Shown: piece by piece, positions 42,849 through 52,077 of the stretch
Position numbering within the stretch: position 1 is the stretch's first letter
How the letters are laid out: the number at the start of each line of letters is the position of its first letter
From: Roseateles sp. XES5
GTDB taxonomy: Bacteria > Pseudomonadota > Alphaproteobacteria > Rhizobiales > Rhizobiaceae
DNA length: 64,000 bases
Direction: 5' to 3'
Assembly (NCBI RefSeq): GCF_020535545.1
Contig: NZ_CP084753.1
Span: forward strand, 310,001-374,000
Notes under the pieces: generated by a model
Seen by the model: the letters and a program-made list of their open reading frames with translations, nothing else
Database searches by the model: none
What the model was told of the DNA's origin: nothing
Program-made: the position numbers and the translations under genes

Positions 42849-44360
42849 ATGGGTAGCAGCGTTGCGGAGCGGGCAAAAACAGGCGTCGACGGTCTCGATG
42901 ACATTCTATCCGGCGGATTGACCCGCCGACATGTTTTCCTTCTCGAAGGGTCGCCTGGTACAGGCAAGACCACGATCGCCTTGCAGTTTCTTCAGGAAGG
43001 CGCCTCGCGTGGCGAGAAATGTCTCTACATCACGCTTTCCGAAACCGAGGACGAGCTGCGCGACAGCGCGCTGTCGCACGGAATGACGATCGACGACAAT
43101 ATCGAGATCTTCGAGCTCGTTCCGTCCGAAAGCCTGTTGAACGCCGACCAGCAACAGAGCCTGCTCTACTCGTCCGACCTGGAACTGGGCGAGACGACGA
43201 AGATGATCTTTGAGACCTTCGAGAGGCTGGGGCCGAGCCGTGTCGTGCTCGACAGTCTTTCGGAAATCAGGCTTCTCGCGCAAAGCTCTCTCCGCTACCG
43301 GCGGCAGATTCTCGCTTTAAAGCACTTTTTCTCCCGGACGGGCGCAACCGTTCTGCTGCTCGACGACATGACTTCCGACGTCCTAGACAAGACTGTGCAT
43401 AGCGTCGTGCACGGGGTCATTCATCTCGAACAATTGGCGCCAAGCTACGGATCGGAGAGGCGTCGGTTGCGGATTGTGAAGTATCGTGGCCAGGCCTTTC
43501 GCGGCGGCTATCACGACTTCACGATAAGAACCGGGGGTGTCGTCGTCTTTCCGAGGCTGCGCGCCGTCGAGCACAAGACGGAGTTCGAGCGCTTCCCATT
43601 GACGAGCGGGATCACGGAACTTGACGCGCTCCTGGGCGGCGGCATCGAACGGGGGTCGAGCACATTGCTGATTGGGCCCGCGGGCACGGGCAAGAGCCTT
43701 TTCGCGCTGCAGTTTGTCGACGCCGCGGTCAAGCGCGGAGAAAAGGCAGCCCTCTTCATTTTCGACGAGGAACTCAGTCTGCTCACCGGCCGCACAAAGG
43801 CCCTGGGGTTCGATCTTCAGGCCTATCAGCGTGATGGGCTGATCCATATCGAGCAGCTGGACGCCGCCGAGCTGTCGCCCGGCGAATTCGCCCAACGCGT
43901 GCGCGACCGCGTTGCGAGCTTCGACGCCAAGACTGTGGTCATCGACAGCATCAACGGCTACCAAGCCTCCATGCCCGAGGAAAACGCGCTCATTCTTCAC
44001 ATGCATGAGCTGCTGCAATATCTGAACCGGCAGGGTGCGAACACCTTCGTAACAGTCGCGCAGCATGGGCTTGTGGGCGATATGAAATCCCCGGTCGATG
44101 TTACCTATCTTGCCGATACGGTCGTGTTGCTGCGTTACTTCGAGGCGCTGGGCAAAGTCCGGCGGGCAATCTCGGTTATCAAGAAGCGGACGGGAAAACA
44201 CGAGGACACGATACGGGAATTCAAGATCGGCCAAGGCGGCCTTTCGCTCGGCGAGCCGCTTACGGGATTCCAGGGCGTCCTGCGTGGCGTTCCCACGTTC
44301 GTCGGCGAAACGCAGCCGCTGTTGAAACAGTCTACCAAGGGTGCGGACGATTCCAAATAG
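42849..44360 (+). CDS. KaiC-like double-domain ATPase
   Basis: RecA-fold tandem ATPase of 503 residues with two KaiC domains. Walker A sequences are GSPGTGKT (34-41) and GPAGTGKS (about 276-283). The catalytic acidic pair in the second domain is preserved as DEE; in the first it reads SET rather than EET. By eye, the dual phosphorylation site of cyanobacterial KaiC (Ser431, Thr432) aligns to T419 and Y420. The ATG at 42849 has GGAGGG upstream. The gene overlaps the next gene, a hybrid histidine kinase, so they form a signalling pair. No kaiA or kaiB gene is in the window. Confidence 0.88.
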   Translation: MGSSVAERAKTGVDGLDDILSGGLTRRHVFLLEGSPGTGKTTIALQFLQEGASRGEKCLYITLSETEDELRDSALSHGMTIDDNIEIFELVPSESLLNADQQQSLLYSSDLELGETTKMIFETFERLGPSRVVLDSLSEIRLLAQSSLRYRRQILALKHFFSRTGATVLLLDDMTSDVLDKTVHSVVHGVIHLEQLAPSYGSERRRLRIVKYRGQAFRGGYHDFTIRTGGVVVFPRLRAVEHKTEFERFPLTSGITELDALLGGGIERGSSTLLIGPAGTGKSLFALQFVDAAVKRGEKAALFIFDEELSLLTGRTKALGFDLQAYQRDGLIHIEQLDAAELSPGEFAQRVRDRVASFDAKTVVIDSINGYQASMPEENALILHMHELLQYLNRQGANTFVTVAQHGLVGDMKSPVDVTYLADTVVLLRYFEALGKVRRAISVIKKRTGKHEDTIREFKIGQGGLSLGEPLTGFQGVLRGVPTFVGETQPLLKQSTKGADDSK

Positions 44361-46392
44361 AGATGCCATCGCCTTGATTCATGCGCCTTTGGGGCGGGAC
44401 GCGCACATTGCCGGCTCGCTGCTCTCCGAAGCCGCCATCCTGTCGGAAATCGCGGATGATCTTGCCGCGTTCGTCTCGGCCCTGGACGAGGACACCGCGT
44501 TCGCCGTCGTGACGGAAGAGGCGTTGCGTTCGGCCGACCTTCGTTCTCTTTCGACCTGGATCAGGACGCAACCGAGTTGGTCGGACCTTCCCTTCATCAT
44601 CCTCACCCATCGCGGCGGCGGACCGGAGCGCAATCCTTCCGCTGCTCGCCTGTCGGAAGTGCTGGGGAATGTCAGCTTCATCGAACGGCCCTTCCACGCC
44701 ACGACATTCATCAGCGTGGCGCGGTCGGCGATGCGTGGCCGCCGCCGCCAGTATGAGGCTCGACTGCGCATCGAAGCGCTGGACGAGGGCGAACGCCGGC
44801 TTCAGGCGGCGCTCGAGGCCGGCCATCTCGGCGCATGGGAGCTCGATCTTTCCACCGATGCACTGGCTACGTCAGCCACCTGCCGCGGCGTCTTCGGCCG
44901 TGGTACGGAAGATGTGTTTACCTACGACGACCTGCTTGCGGCCATTCACCCCGACGACGTCGAGAAGATGAAGGCGGCGGTGCGGGCTACGATCGAAACT
45001 GGCGGCGACTACAAGATCGAATATCGCACGGTCTGGCCCGACATGTCCGTTCACTGGGCGGAAATCCGCGCCCAACTCTATCGCAACCGAAGTGGTGAGG
45101 CGATCAAGCTGGTCGGCGTTTCCGCCGATATAACCGACCGGATATCCTCGGAGGAACAACAGCGGAGATTGAACGAAACCCTCGAGGAGCGCGTCGCCGA
45201 ACGGACGGCCGAACTGCACGAAGCCCACGCCGTCGTCATGGCTGAAGTGGCCCAGCGCGAACGGGCCGAAGAACAGTTGCGTCAGGCTCAGAAGATGGAG
45301 GCGATCGGTCAGTTGACAGGCGGGGTCGCTCACGACTTCAACAATCTGCTGATGGCGGTTCTGGGCAACCTCGAGCTTCTGCGCAAGCATGTCGATGGCG
45401 ACGTGAAGGCAGCGCGGCTCATCGACGGCGCTCTTCAGGGCGCGCGGCGTGGCGCGTCGCTGACACAGCGGCTTCTGGCCTTCGCACGCCGGCAGGATCT
45501 GCGGGTTGATCCGGTCGATCTCGGCAGGCTGGTGGGAGACATGGCCGATCTTCTCAAACGCTCGGTCGGAACGGGTATCGTGATCGAGACGAGCCTTCCC
45601 GACTGGCTGGATCCGGTGCTCGCCGATGCCAACCAGCTGGAGCTGGCGCTTCTCAATCTCGTGGTGAATGCGCGCGACGCCATGGCGGAGGGAGGAACCG
45701 TCCGCATCGCCCTCGCGGAAAGGAGCCTTGAGCGGGGGGAGGGTGATCTGGCGGCAGGCCGATACGGCGTGCTCTCGGTCGCAGACGAGGGCCATGGCAT
45801 GGATGAAGAGACGCTGCAGAAAGCGATCGAGCCGTTTTTCTCGACGAAGGAGCTCGGAAAGGGCACCGGGCTCGGCCTGTCGATGATCCACGGACTGGCC
45901 CTCCAGCTGAAGGGAACGCTTCGGCTCAGCAGCATGCCAGGGAGAGGCACGACAGCCGAATTGTGGATCCCCGTTTCCGATGCGCAGCCGACCGTCTCCG
46001 ACGATTTTTGCCGGCAGGAGCCCGGCGAACAGGTCGGGCCTCTGCGCGTCCTCCTTGTGGATGACGATTTCCTGATCGCCATGAGTTCGGTCGACATGCT
46101 CACCGATCTCGGTCACGAGGTGGTCGAAGCGCATTCCGGCAAGGACGCGCTCGCGCACCTCCGTGAAAACGGCAGATTCGATCTGCTGATCACCGATTTT
46201 TCCATGCCGGAAATGACGGGCGGAGAACTGGCCAAGGCTGCACGAGCCCTTTTTCCCGACCTGCCGATCCTCATCGCATCCGGATATGCCGAGCTACCCT
46301 CGGGTATCGATATCGACGTCGCACGTCTCGGCAAACCCTATACGCAGCAGCAGCTTGCATTGGAGATCGGGCGTGTTCTGAACGATGCATAG
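44341..46392 (+). CDS. Hybrid sensor histidine kinase (PAS, HisKA, ATPase, receiver)
   Basis: A 683-residue kinase made with the KaiC-like protein. Domains in order: a poorly conserved N-terminal part (1-140) that looks like a degenerate receiver, a PAS domain (about 150-265, ending VGVSADITDR), a coiled-coil linker (265-310), a HisKA domain with H331 in GGVAHDFNNLL, the HATPase with GKGTGLGLS, and a C-terminal receiver with D619 in LLITDFSMPEM. The GTG start lies 20 bases before the kaiC-like stop. No transmembrane segment was seen, so it is cytoplasmic and may read the KaiC-like protein's state. Confidence 0.88.
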   Translation: MRTIPNRDAIALIHAPLGRDAHIAGSLLSEAAILSEIADDLAAFVSALDEDTAFAVVTEEALRSADLRSLSTWIRTQPSWSDLPFIILTHRGGGPERNPSAARLSEVLGNVSFIERPFHATTFISVARSAMRGRRRQYEARLRIEALDEGERRLQAALEAGHLGAWELDLSTDALATSATCRGVFGRGTEDVFTYDDLLAAIHPDDVEKMKAAVRATIETGGDYKIEYRTVWPDMSVHWAEIRAQLYRNRSGEAIKLVGVSADITDRISSEEQQRRLNETLEERVAERTAELHEAHAVVMAEVAQRERAEEQLRQAQKMEAIGQLTGGVAHDFNNLLMAVLGNLELLRKHVDGDVKAARLIDGALQGARRGASLTQRLLAFARRQDLRVDPVDLGRLVGDMADLLKRSVGTGIVIETSLPDWLDPVLADANQLELALLNLVVNARDAMAEGGTVRIALAERSLERGEGDLAAGRYGVLSVADEGHGMDEETLQKAIEPFFSTKELGKGTGLGLSMIHGLALQLKGTLRLSSMPGRGTTAELWIPVSDAQPTVSDDFCRQEPGEQVGPLRVLLVDDDFLIAMSSVDMLTDLGHEVVEAHSGKDALAHLRENGRFDLLITDFSMPEMTGGELAKAARALFPDLPILIASGYAELPSGIDIDVARLGKPYTQQQLALEIGRVLNDA

Positions 46393-46441
46393 ACGGGTTC
46401 CGCCGTAAAGACGCGTATCGTTGAGAAAGGGCGCTCTTTCG

Positions 46442-47851
46442 CTACATCCGTTGGCCGGGAAGCACTTTGCCCCGATTGAGAATCTCGCTTGGGTCCAGCG
46501 TGTTCTTGACGTTGCGCATCAACGTCATTTTTGCGGCGCTCGCTGTATCGAGCAGGGCTCCCACCCTCTTTACGCCAATCCCATGTTCGGCGGAAAACGA
46601 GCCGCCAAGCCGGCCGAGATCCGTGTAGATGACGGCCTCGATGGCGGCTGCCTTTTCCGCCGGCACGTCGCTGCCGTTCATGTTGAGGACGATATGGAGA
46701 TTGCCGTCGGCAAGATGGCCGAACACGTATGGTTCAATCCGGGCATCCAGTTCTGCGAGATCCGTAAGGCAGCGATCGAGATAGGGCCGCATGTGCGAGA
46801 GAGGCACGGAGATATCGTAGGATGGAGCGCCCGGATGTTTGCGATAAATGAGATCGGTATCCTCACGCAGCCGCCAGATTTCCGCCTCCTGGGTCCTGGA
46901 CGACGCTAGTACCGCCGAGATATCGGGGTGAGCCTCGGCGGCATCCTCATAGATATGTTCGAGTTCCGTCTGCAGGGCCGCTTCATCCCGACCGCCGAGA
47001 GAAAGCAGGAGGTTGACGGGATGGTCGCCATGATAGTCCGGAGCGGACCAGCCGTGATGGCCCGATGTCAGCCGGAAGTATGTGTCCCAGATCGCCTCCG
47101 CCGCCCGCAGGTGGCCGGCCCCGGCGTATAATCCTCGACGGACCGTCTCCAGCGCGGCATCCAGTGAGGGCAACCCGAAGAGAACCGTAGCGGTTGCAGG
47201 CGGCAGGGGTTCAAGCCTGACCGCAACGCGCGTGATGATGCCAAGCGTGCCTTCGCTTCCCACGAAGAGGTTTTTCAGATCATAACCTGCGGCGTTCTTC
47301 ACGACCCTTGTAAGATCGCTGTAGATCGTGCCGTCGGCGAGGACGGCTTCAAGGCCAAGAATACGATGCCGCATGACGCCAAACCGGAAGGCGGCGATGC
47401 CGCCGGCATTCGTCGACGCCATGCCGCCGATCGTCGCCGAACCGCGGGCAGGGATATCGATGCCCGGCTCGAGCCGAAACTCGGCGGCCGCCTGCTGCAA
47501 GGCCTGCAAAGTCACGCCGGCCTCAACGACAGCGACGTGCTCGACCGGCGATATCTGTAGAACCCGGTTGAGACGGGCGGTTGAGAGCACCAGTTCGCCG
47601 CGCCGGGATACCGCCCCGCCCACCAGCCCGGTCCGCCCGCCATGCGTGACGAGCGGCACCTGGTGGGCAAGGCAGCATTTAACCACAGCGGCGACCTCGT
47701 CGGTCGATCCTGGAAAGACCACGATGCCTGCCCCGAGGTTTTCAGAGGTCGTCCCAAAATCGATAGCGGACGCATCCACCCCGTCCTTGAGGTTAGCTTC
47801 ACCGACGATCTTGCGGATTTTGCTTTTGAATTCAGGGGGCAGGCAGGACAT
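46442..47851 (-). CDS. FAD-linked oxidase, D-lactate/D-2-hydroxyglutarate dehydrogenase-like
   Basis: Flavoprotein of the VAO/PCMH class, 469 residues. The FAD-binding region includes PLVTHGGRTGLVGG and ARGSATIGGMASTNAGG, and the C-terminal domain has HLADGNLHI and SFSAEHGIGV with the metal/substrate histidines of D-2-hydroxyacid dehydrogenases. It oxidises a D-2-hydroxyacid and passes electrons to quinone or an electron-transfer flavoprotein. I chose the ATG at 47851 with AGGGA upstream. It is followed on the same strand by no coupled gene; the formaldehyde genes lie upstream. Confidence 0.88.
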   Translation of the reverse strand: MSCLPPEFKSKIRKIVGEANLKDGVDASAIDFGTTSENLGAGIVVFPGSTDEVAAVVKCCLAHQVPLVTHGGRTGLVGGAVSRRGELVLSTARLNRVLQISPVEHVAVVEAGVTLQALQQAAAEFRLEPGIDIPARGSATIGGMASTNAGGIAAFRFGVMRHRILGLEAVLADGTIYSDLTRVVKNAAGYDLKNLFVGSEGTLGIITRVAVRLEPLPPATATVLFGLPSLDAALETVRRGLYAGAGHLRAAEAIWDTYFRLTSGHHGWSAPDYHGDHPVNLLLSLGGRDEAALQTELEHIYEDAAEAHPDISAVLASSRTQEAEIWRLREDTDLIYRKHPGAPSYDISVPLSHMRPYLDRCLTDLAELDARIEPYVFGHLADGNLHIVLNMNGSDVPAEKAAAIEAVIYTDLGRLGGSFSAEHGIGVKRVGALLDTASAAKMTLMRNVKNTLDPSEILNRGKVLPGQRM

Positions 47852-47902
47852 TCGATATTCCCTGTCGACGAAATCCAGATTGAAACGGGACAACAGAGGC
47901 GC

Positions 47903-48469
47903 TCAGGATGCGCCGTTCCTCTTTGCCGTCCAGGTGGCGATGTAATCCATCAGGCCGGGATTGAGGCAGTCATAGGGTTCGAGGCCGAGTTCCCTGAGGC
48001 GTGCGCGCACGCCGTCCATCTTGCCTGGATCGTAGCCGCTCTCGATGATCGAGGAGACGAAGGCCGCGAAGCCCGGCCTGGCCCAGCCGTCCTCCTGGAA
48101 ACGCTCGGGATGCACGAAGGACAGGCCTTTGAACGGATGGTCGCGGTCGACGGGACCGTAGAGATGCACGCCGCATGCCTTGCAGGCATGCCGCTGGATG
48201 AGCGCAGCCGGATCGACGACCGCGAGCTTGTCGCCGTTTTCGATGACCTCGACAGTGTCGGTCGGCGCCACGGCGACCACCGAGAAGATCGCGCCCTCCG
48301 GCTTCCAGCATTTCGTGCAGCCGCAGGCATGGTTGTGGGCGATGTCGCCTTTGACACGCACCTTCACCGGATTGCTCGCGCAGTTGCAGACGAGCGTGCC
48401 GCCGGAAAAGGCAGCGTCCGTCGCCTTGAACCCTGAATCGACAGATGGATGTATCGCAATGCTCGGCAT
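47903..48469 (-). CDS. gfa: S-(hydroxymethyl)glutathione synthase (glutathione-dependent formaldehyde-activating enzyme)
   Basis: GFA-family zinc protein of 188 residues that promotes formaldehyde addition to glutathione. Zinc cysteines are visible in [16 protein letters not shown] and HACKACGVH. The sequence length and [20 protein letters not shown] match the formaldehyde-activating branch rather than general GFA proteins. It is cotranscribed with the class III alcohol dehydrogenase gene 111 bases upstream, forming the glutathione-dependent formaldehyde oxidation pathway. Confidence 0.9.
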   Translation of the reverse strand: MPSIAIHPSVDSGFKATDAAFSGGTLVCNCASNPVKVRVKGDIAHNHACGCTKCWKPEGAIFSVVAVAPTDTVEVIENGDKLAVVDPAALIQRHACKACGVHLYGPVDRDHPFKGLSFVHPERFQEDGWARPGFAAFVSSIIESGYDPGKMDGVRARLRELGLEPYDCLNPGLMDYIATWTAKRNGAS

Positions 48470-48580
48470 GGGCTTCTCCTCCTTCAGGGCCGGAACGTCA
48501 TGCCCCGGCGGATCACAGGCGCCGCCCTGACGCGGCGGCGCAATGAATGGATGGCAATGCAGGCGCGCTTCAATGGGCGC

Positions 48581-49708
<1,128 letters not shown>

Positions 49709-49750
49709 GTTCGTCTCCTTGTCAGCTGCGCTGCGATTTCGGGTGGGTGC

Positions 49751-50437
49751 CTATCGCGGCAGGTAGCGTGTGAGGCGGGCTTCCAGAAGCCGGATGAGGG
49801 TAATGAGAACCAGGTTGATCAGGAGGTAGAGCATGCCGGCGAGGGCAAAGATTTCGAGGATCGCATAGGTCTGGCTCATCAGGCGCTTGGCATGGCCGGT
49901 AATCTCCAGGACGGTAATCGTCGAGGCAAGGCTCGTGCCCTTCACCACGAGCACGAGCTCGTTGCCGTAGGCCGGCAGCGCCTGGCGGATGGCAAGGGGA
50001 AAGGCAATGCGGCGGAAGCACAGGGATCGCGACATGCCGCAGGCCTGTGCCGCCTCGACGAGCCCACCCGGGATCGACATGAGGCCGCCGCGCAGGATTT
50101 CCGACGTATAGGCGGCGGTGTTGAGCGCCAGCGCCATCACGGCGCAATGAACGCCATCGCCTATGACCCACCAGAGCAACGGATTGTCGCGTATGACGGA
50201 AAGCTGGCCGAGGCCGTAGTAGAAGAGGAAAAGCTGGACGAGCAGCGGGGTGCCGCGGAAAGCGGTGCTATAGCCCTTGGCAAAGCCGCTGAGCAGCCGG
50301 TTTTTCGAAAGACGCATGACCGCAAGCGCCAGTCCCAGATTGAAGCCGATGGCAACCGACGTGAGCGTCAGGATGGCGGTCAGCCACACGCCCTTTGCAA
50401 GGGTCGGCACCGCGAGGCGAACGAGTTCGAGATCCAT
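49751..50437 (-). CDS. Amino-acid-type ABC transporter permease (HisM-like)
   Basis: Permease of 228 residues with the N-terminal TLAKGVWLTAILTLTSVAIG and the EAA loop AQACGMSRSLCFRRIAFPLAIRQALP. It is the last gene of the operon that starts with the HisC-like gene at 55277, three bases after the other permease. It forms a heterodimer with the HisQ-like protein. Confidence 0.92.
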   Translation of the reverse strand: MDLELVRLAVPTLAKGVWLTAILTLTSVAIGFNLGLALAVMRLSKNRLLSGFAKGYSTAFRGTPLLVQLFLFYYGLGQLSVIRDNPLLWWVIGDGVHCAVMALALNTAAYTSEILRGGLMSIPGGLVEAAQACGMSRSLCFRRIAFPLAIRQALPAYGNELVLVVKGTSLASTITVLEITGHAKRLMSQTYAILEIFALAGMLYLLINLVLITLIRLLEARLTRYLPR

Positions 50438-50440
50438 GGC

Positions 50441-51148
50441 CTAGTTCCTGTTCCGCGGCCGCAGCAGGCGCTCGACCCGGTCGAAGCCGCCCTGGCTCAC
50501 CAGCGTGATCGCGAGATAGACGACGGCGGCGATGAAATAGAAGATGAAGGGATGGCGGGTGGACCCGGCGCCGACAAAGGCCGCACGCATCAACTCCTGC
50601 AGACCGACCACCGAGACGAGCGCGGTGTCCTTGATCGTCGTCTGCCAGACATTGTTCATGCCGGGCACAGCGATGCGCAGCATCTGCGGGGCGATGATCC
50701 GGCGGAAAATGCGGGTTCGGGGGATGCCCAGCGCCCGTGCAGCTTCGATATGGCCCGGCGGAATGGCTGCCAGCGCGCCGCGCACGACCTCCGTCGAATA
50801 GGCGCCCGATATGGCGGCGATGGCGATGACCGCGATGACGAAGGCATAACCGTTGCCGGCGAGGCCCGCATAGCCGAAAGCTTCCGCGACACGCGCCACG
50901 AATTCCACGGAGGAGAAGAAGAGGAGATAGATGATGAGGAGTTCGGGCACGCCGCGCACGATCGACGTGTAGAAATCCACCGCGAGTGTCAGCGGGAAGA
51001 CCCGTGCCCATTTGATCAGGCCGCAGGCGATGCCGATGACAATGCCGAAGGCCATGCTTGTTATGCCGAGGGCTACGGTAACCGCCGCGCCGCGCAGGAT
51101 CGCAGCAATCCAGCCGCCCTCCCATACCTGCAAAATTCCAAGTTCCAT
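50441..51148 (-). CDS. Amino-acid-type ABC transporter permease (HisQ-like)
   Basis: Permease of 235 residues with the EAA loop AARALGIPRTRIFRRIIAPQMLRIA and about five helices. I chose the ATG at 51148; a GTG at 51184 with GGGGA upstream would add 12 residues and cannot be excluded. It pairs with the HisM-like protein and the fused ATPase at 52078-54171. Confidence 0.9.
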   Translation of the reverse strand: MELGILQVWEGGWIAAILRGAAVTVALGITSMAFGIVIGIACGLIKWARVFPLTLAVDFYTSIVRGVPELLIIYLLFFSSVEFVARVAEAFGYAGLAGNGYAFVIAVIAIAAISGAYSTEVVRGALAAIPPGHIEAARALGIPRTRIFRRIIAPQMLRIAVPGMNNVWQTTIKDTALVSVVGLQELMRAAFVGAGSTRHPFIFYFIAAVVYLAITLVSQGGFDRVERLLRPRNRN

Positions 51149-51225
51149 CGTTCCCGCCCCGAACCCCTCATGCTTGTCGGACACTGCGTTCCCCGGTGCT
51201 GAATGCGCCGGGGAACGCGATGGTG

Positions 51226-52026
51226 CTACTGCTGGCAGGGCCGGGAGATGTCCGACTTGAACCAGGTCTGGCTTGCCTTGCCGATGGAACCGTCGGCGAC
51301 CAGTTCGCAGAGCGCCTTGTCGATACGGGCCTTCAGTTCGGTATTTTCCTGGGCGATGCCGACGCCGATGCCTTCACCCAGCGTCGCGTCGGATGAACTG
51401 GCGATCTTGACGTCGACCAGTTGGAAATCCTTGCCTTCCGGCTTGGCGAGGAAGTCGTTCAGCGCCGACTGGTCGGAAAACGCCGCATCGACGCGACCGC
51501 TGGCCAGATCGATCTGCATCTGGTCGAGCGTGTCGTAGGTTTTCAGATCGGCGTTCGGCACGTTCTTTTCGAGATAATGGGCATGGGTCGTGCCGGCCTG
51601 CACCCCGACCTTCTTGCCGTCGAGCGCCCTGACCAGGCTGTCGAGATCCTTGAGGCCTGCCAGCTCCGAGGACTTCGGCGCGACGAACATGTTGGCGAGT
51701 TCGGCGTAGCCAATGGAGAAATTGATCTCCTTCTTGCGGTCTTCGGTGATCGACATGCCCGAGATGATGATGTCGAAGCGCTTGGCCTTCAGCGCCGGAA
51801 TGAGCCCGTCGAAGGCCTGCACGACGAACTGGCACTTCATTTCCAGCTTGGCGCACAGCAGGTTGCCGACATCGGCATCGAAGCCGGTGACATTGCCAAC
51901 GGCGTCGGCCATGCTCCATGGCGGATAGGCGCCTTCCGTTCCGATCGACAATTCGCCCTCGGCGGCCTGGGCGGCGGTGATGCCGGCGGCGAAACAGGCG
52001 GTAAGCAGCAGAGTCTTCAGCTTCAT
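51226..52026 (-). CDS. ABC transporter substrate-binding protein, family 3 (basic amino-acid type)
   Basis: Periplasmic receptor of 266 residues with signal peptide (1-21, cleavage near AAQA). The mature part has LSIGTEGAYPPWSMADAVG, GFDADVGNLLCAKLEM and IISGMSITEDRKKEINF, the pattern of lysine/arginine/ornithine/octopine receptors. It ends with a CQQ tail. It lies 51 bases after the DUF2817-ATPase gene. The HisC-like and peptidase domains in the operon suggest a peptide-like or modified amino acid ligand. Confidence 0.92.
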   Translation of the reverse strand: MKLKTLLLTACFAAGITAAQAAEGELSIGTEGAYPPWSMADAVGNVTGFDADVGNLLCAKLEMKCQFVVQAFDGLIPALKAKRFDIIISGMSITEDRKKEINFSIGYAELANMFVAPKSSELAGLKDLDSLVRALDGKKVGVQAGTTHAHYLEKNVPNADLKTYDTLDQMQIDLASGRVDAAFSDQSALNDFLAKPEGKDFQLVDVKIASSSDATLGEGIGVGIAQENTELKARIDKALCELVADGSIGKASQTWFKSDISRPCQQ

Positions 52027-52077
52027 GTTTGGTTCCCCATGTTAAGCGTTGTCGTTGAGCAGCCGTGCTGACGGATG

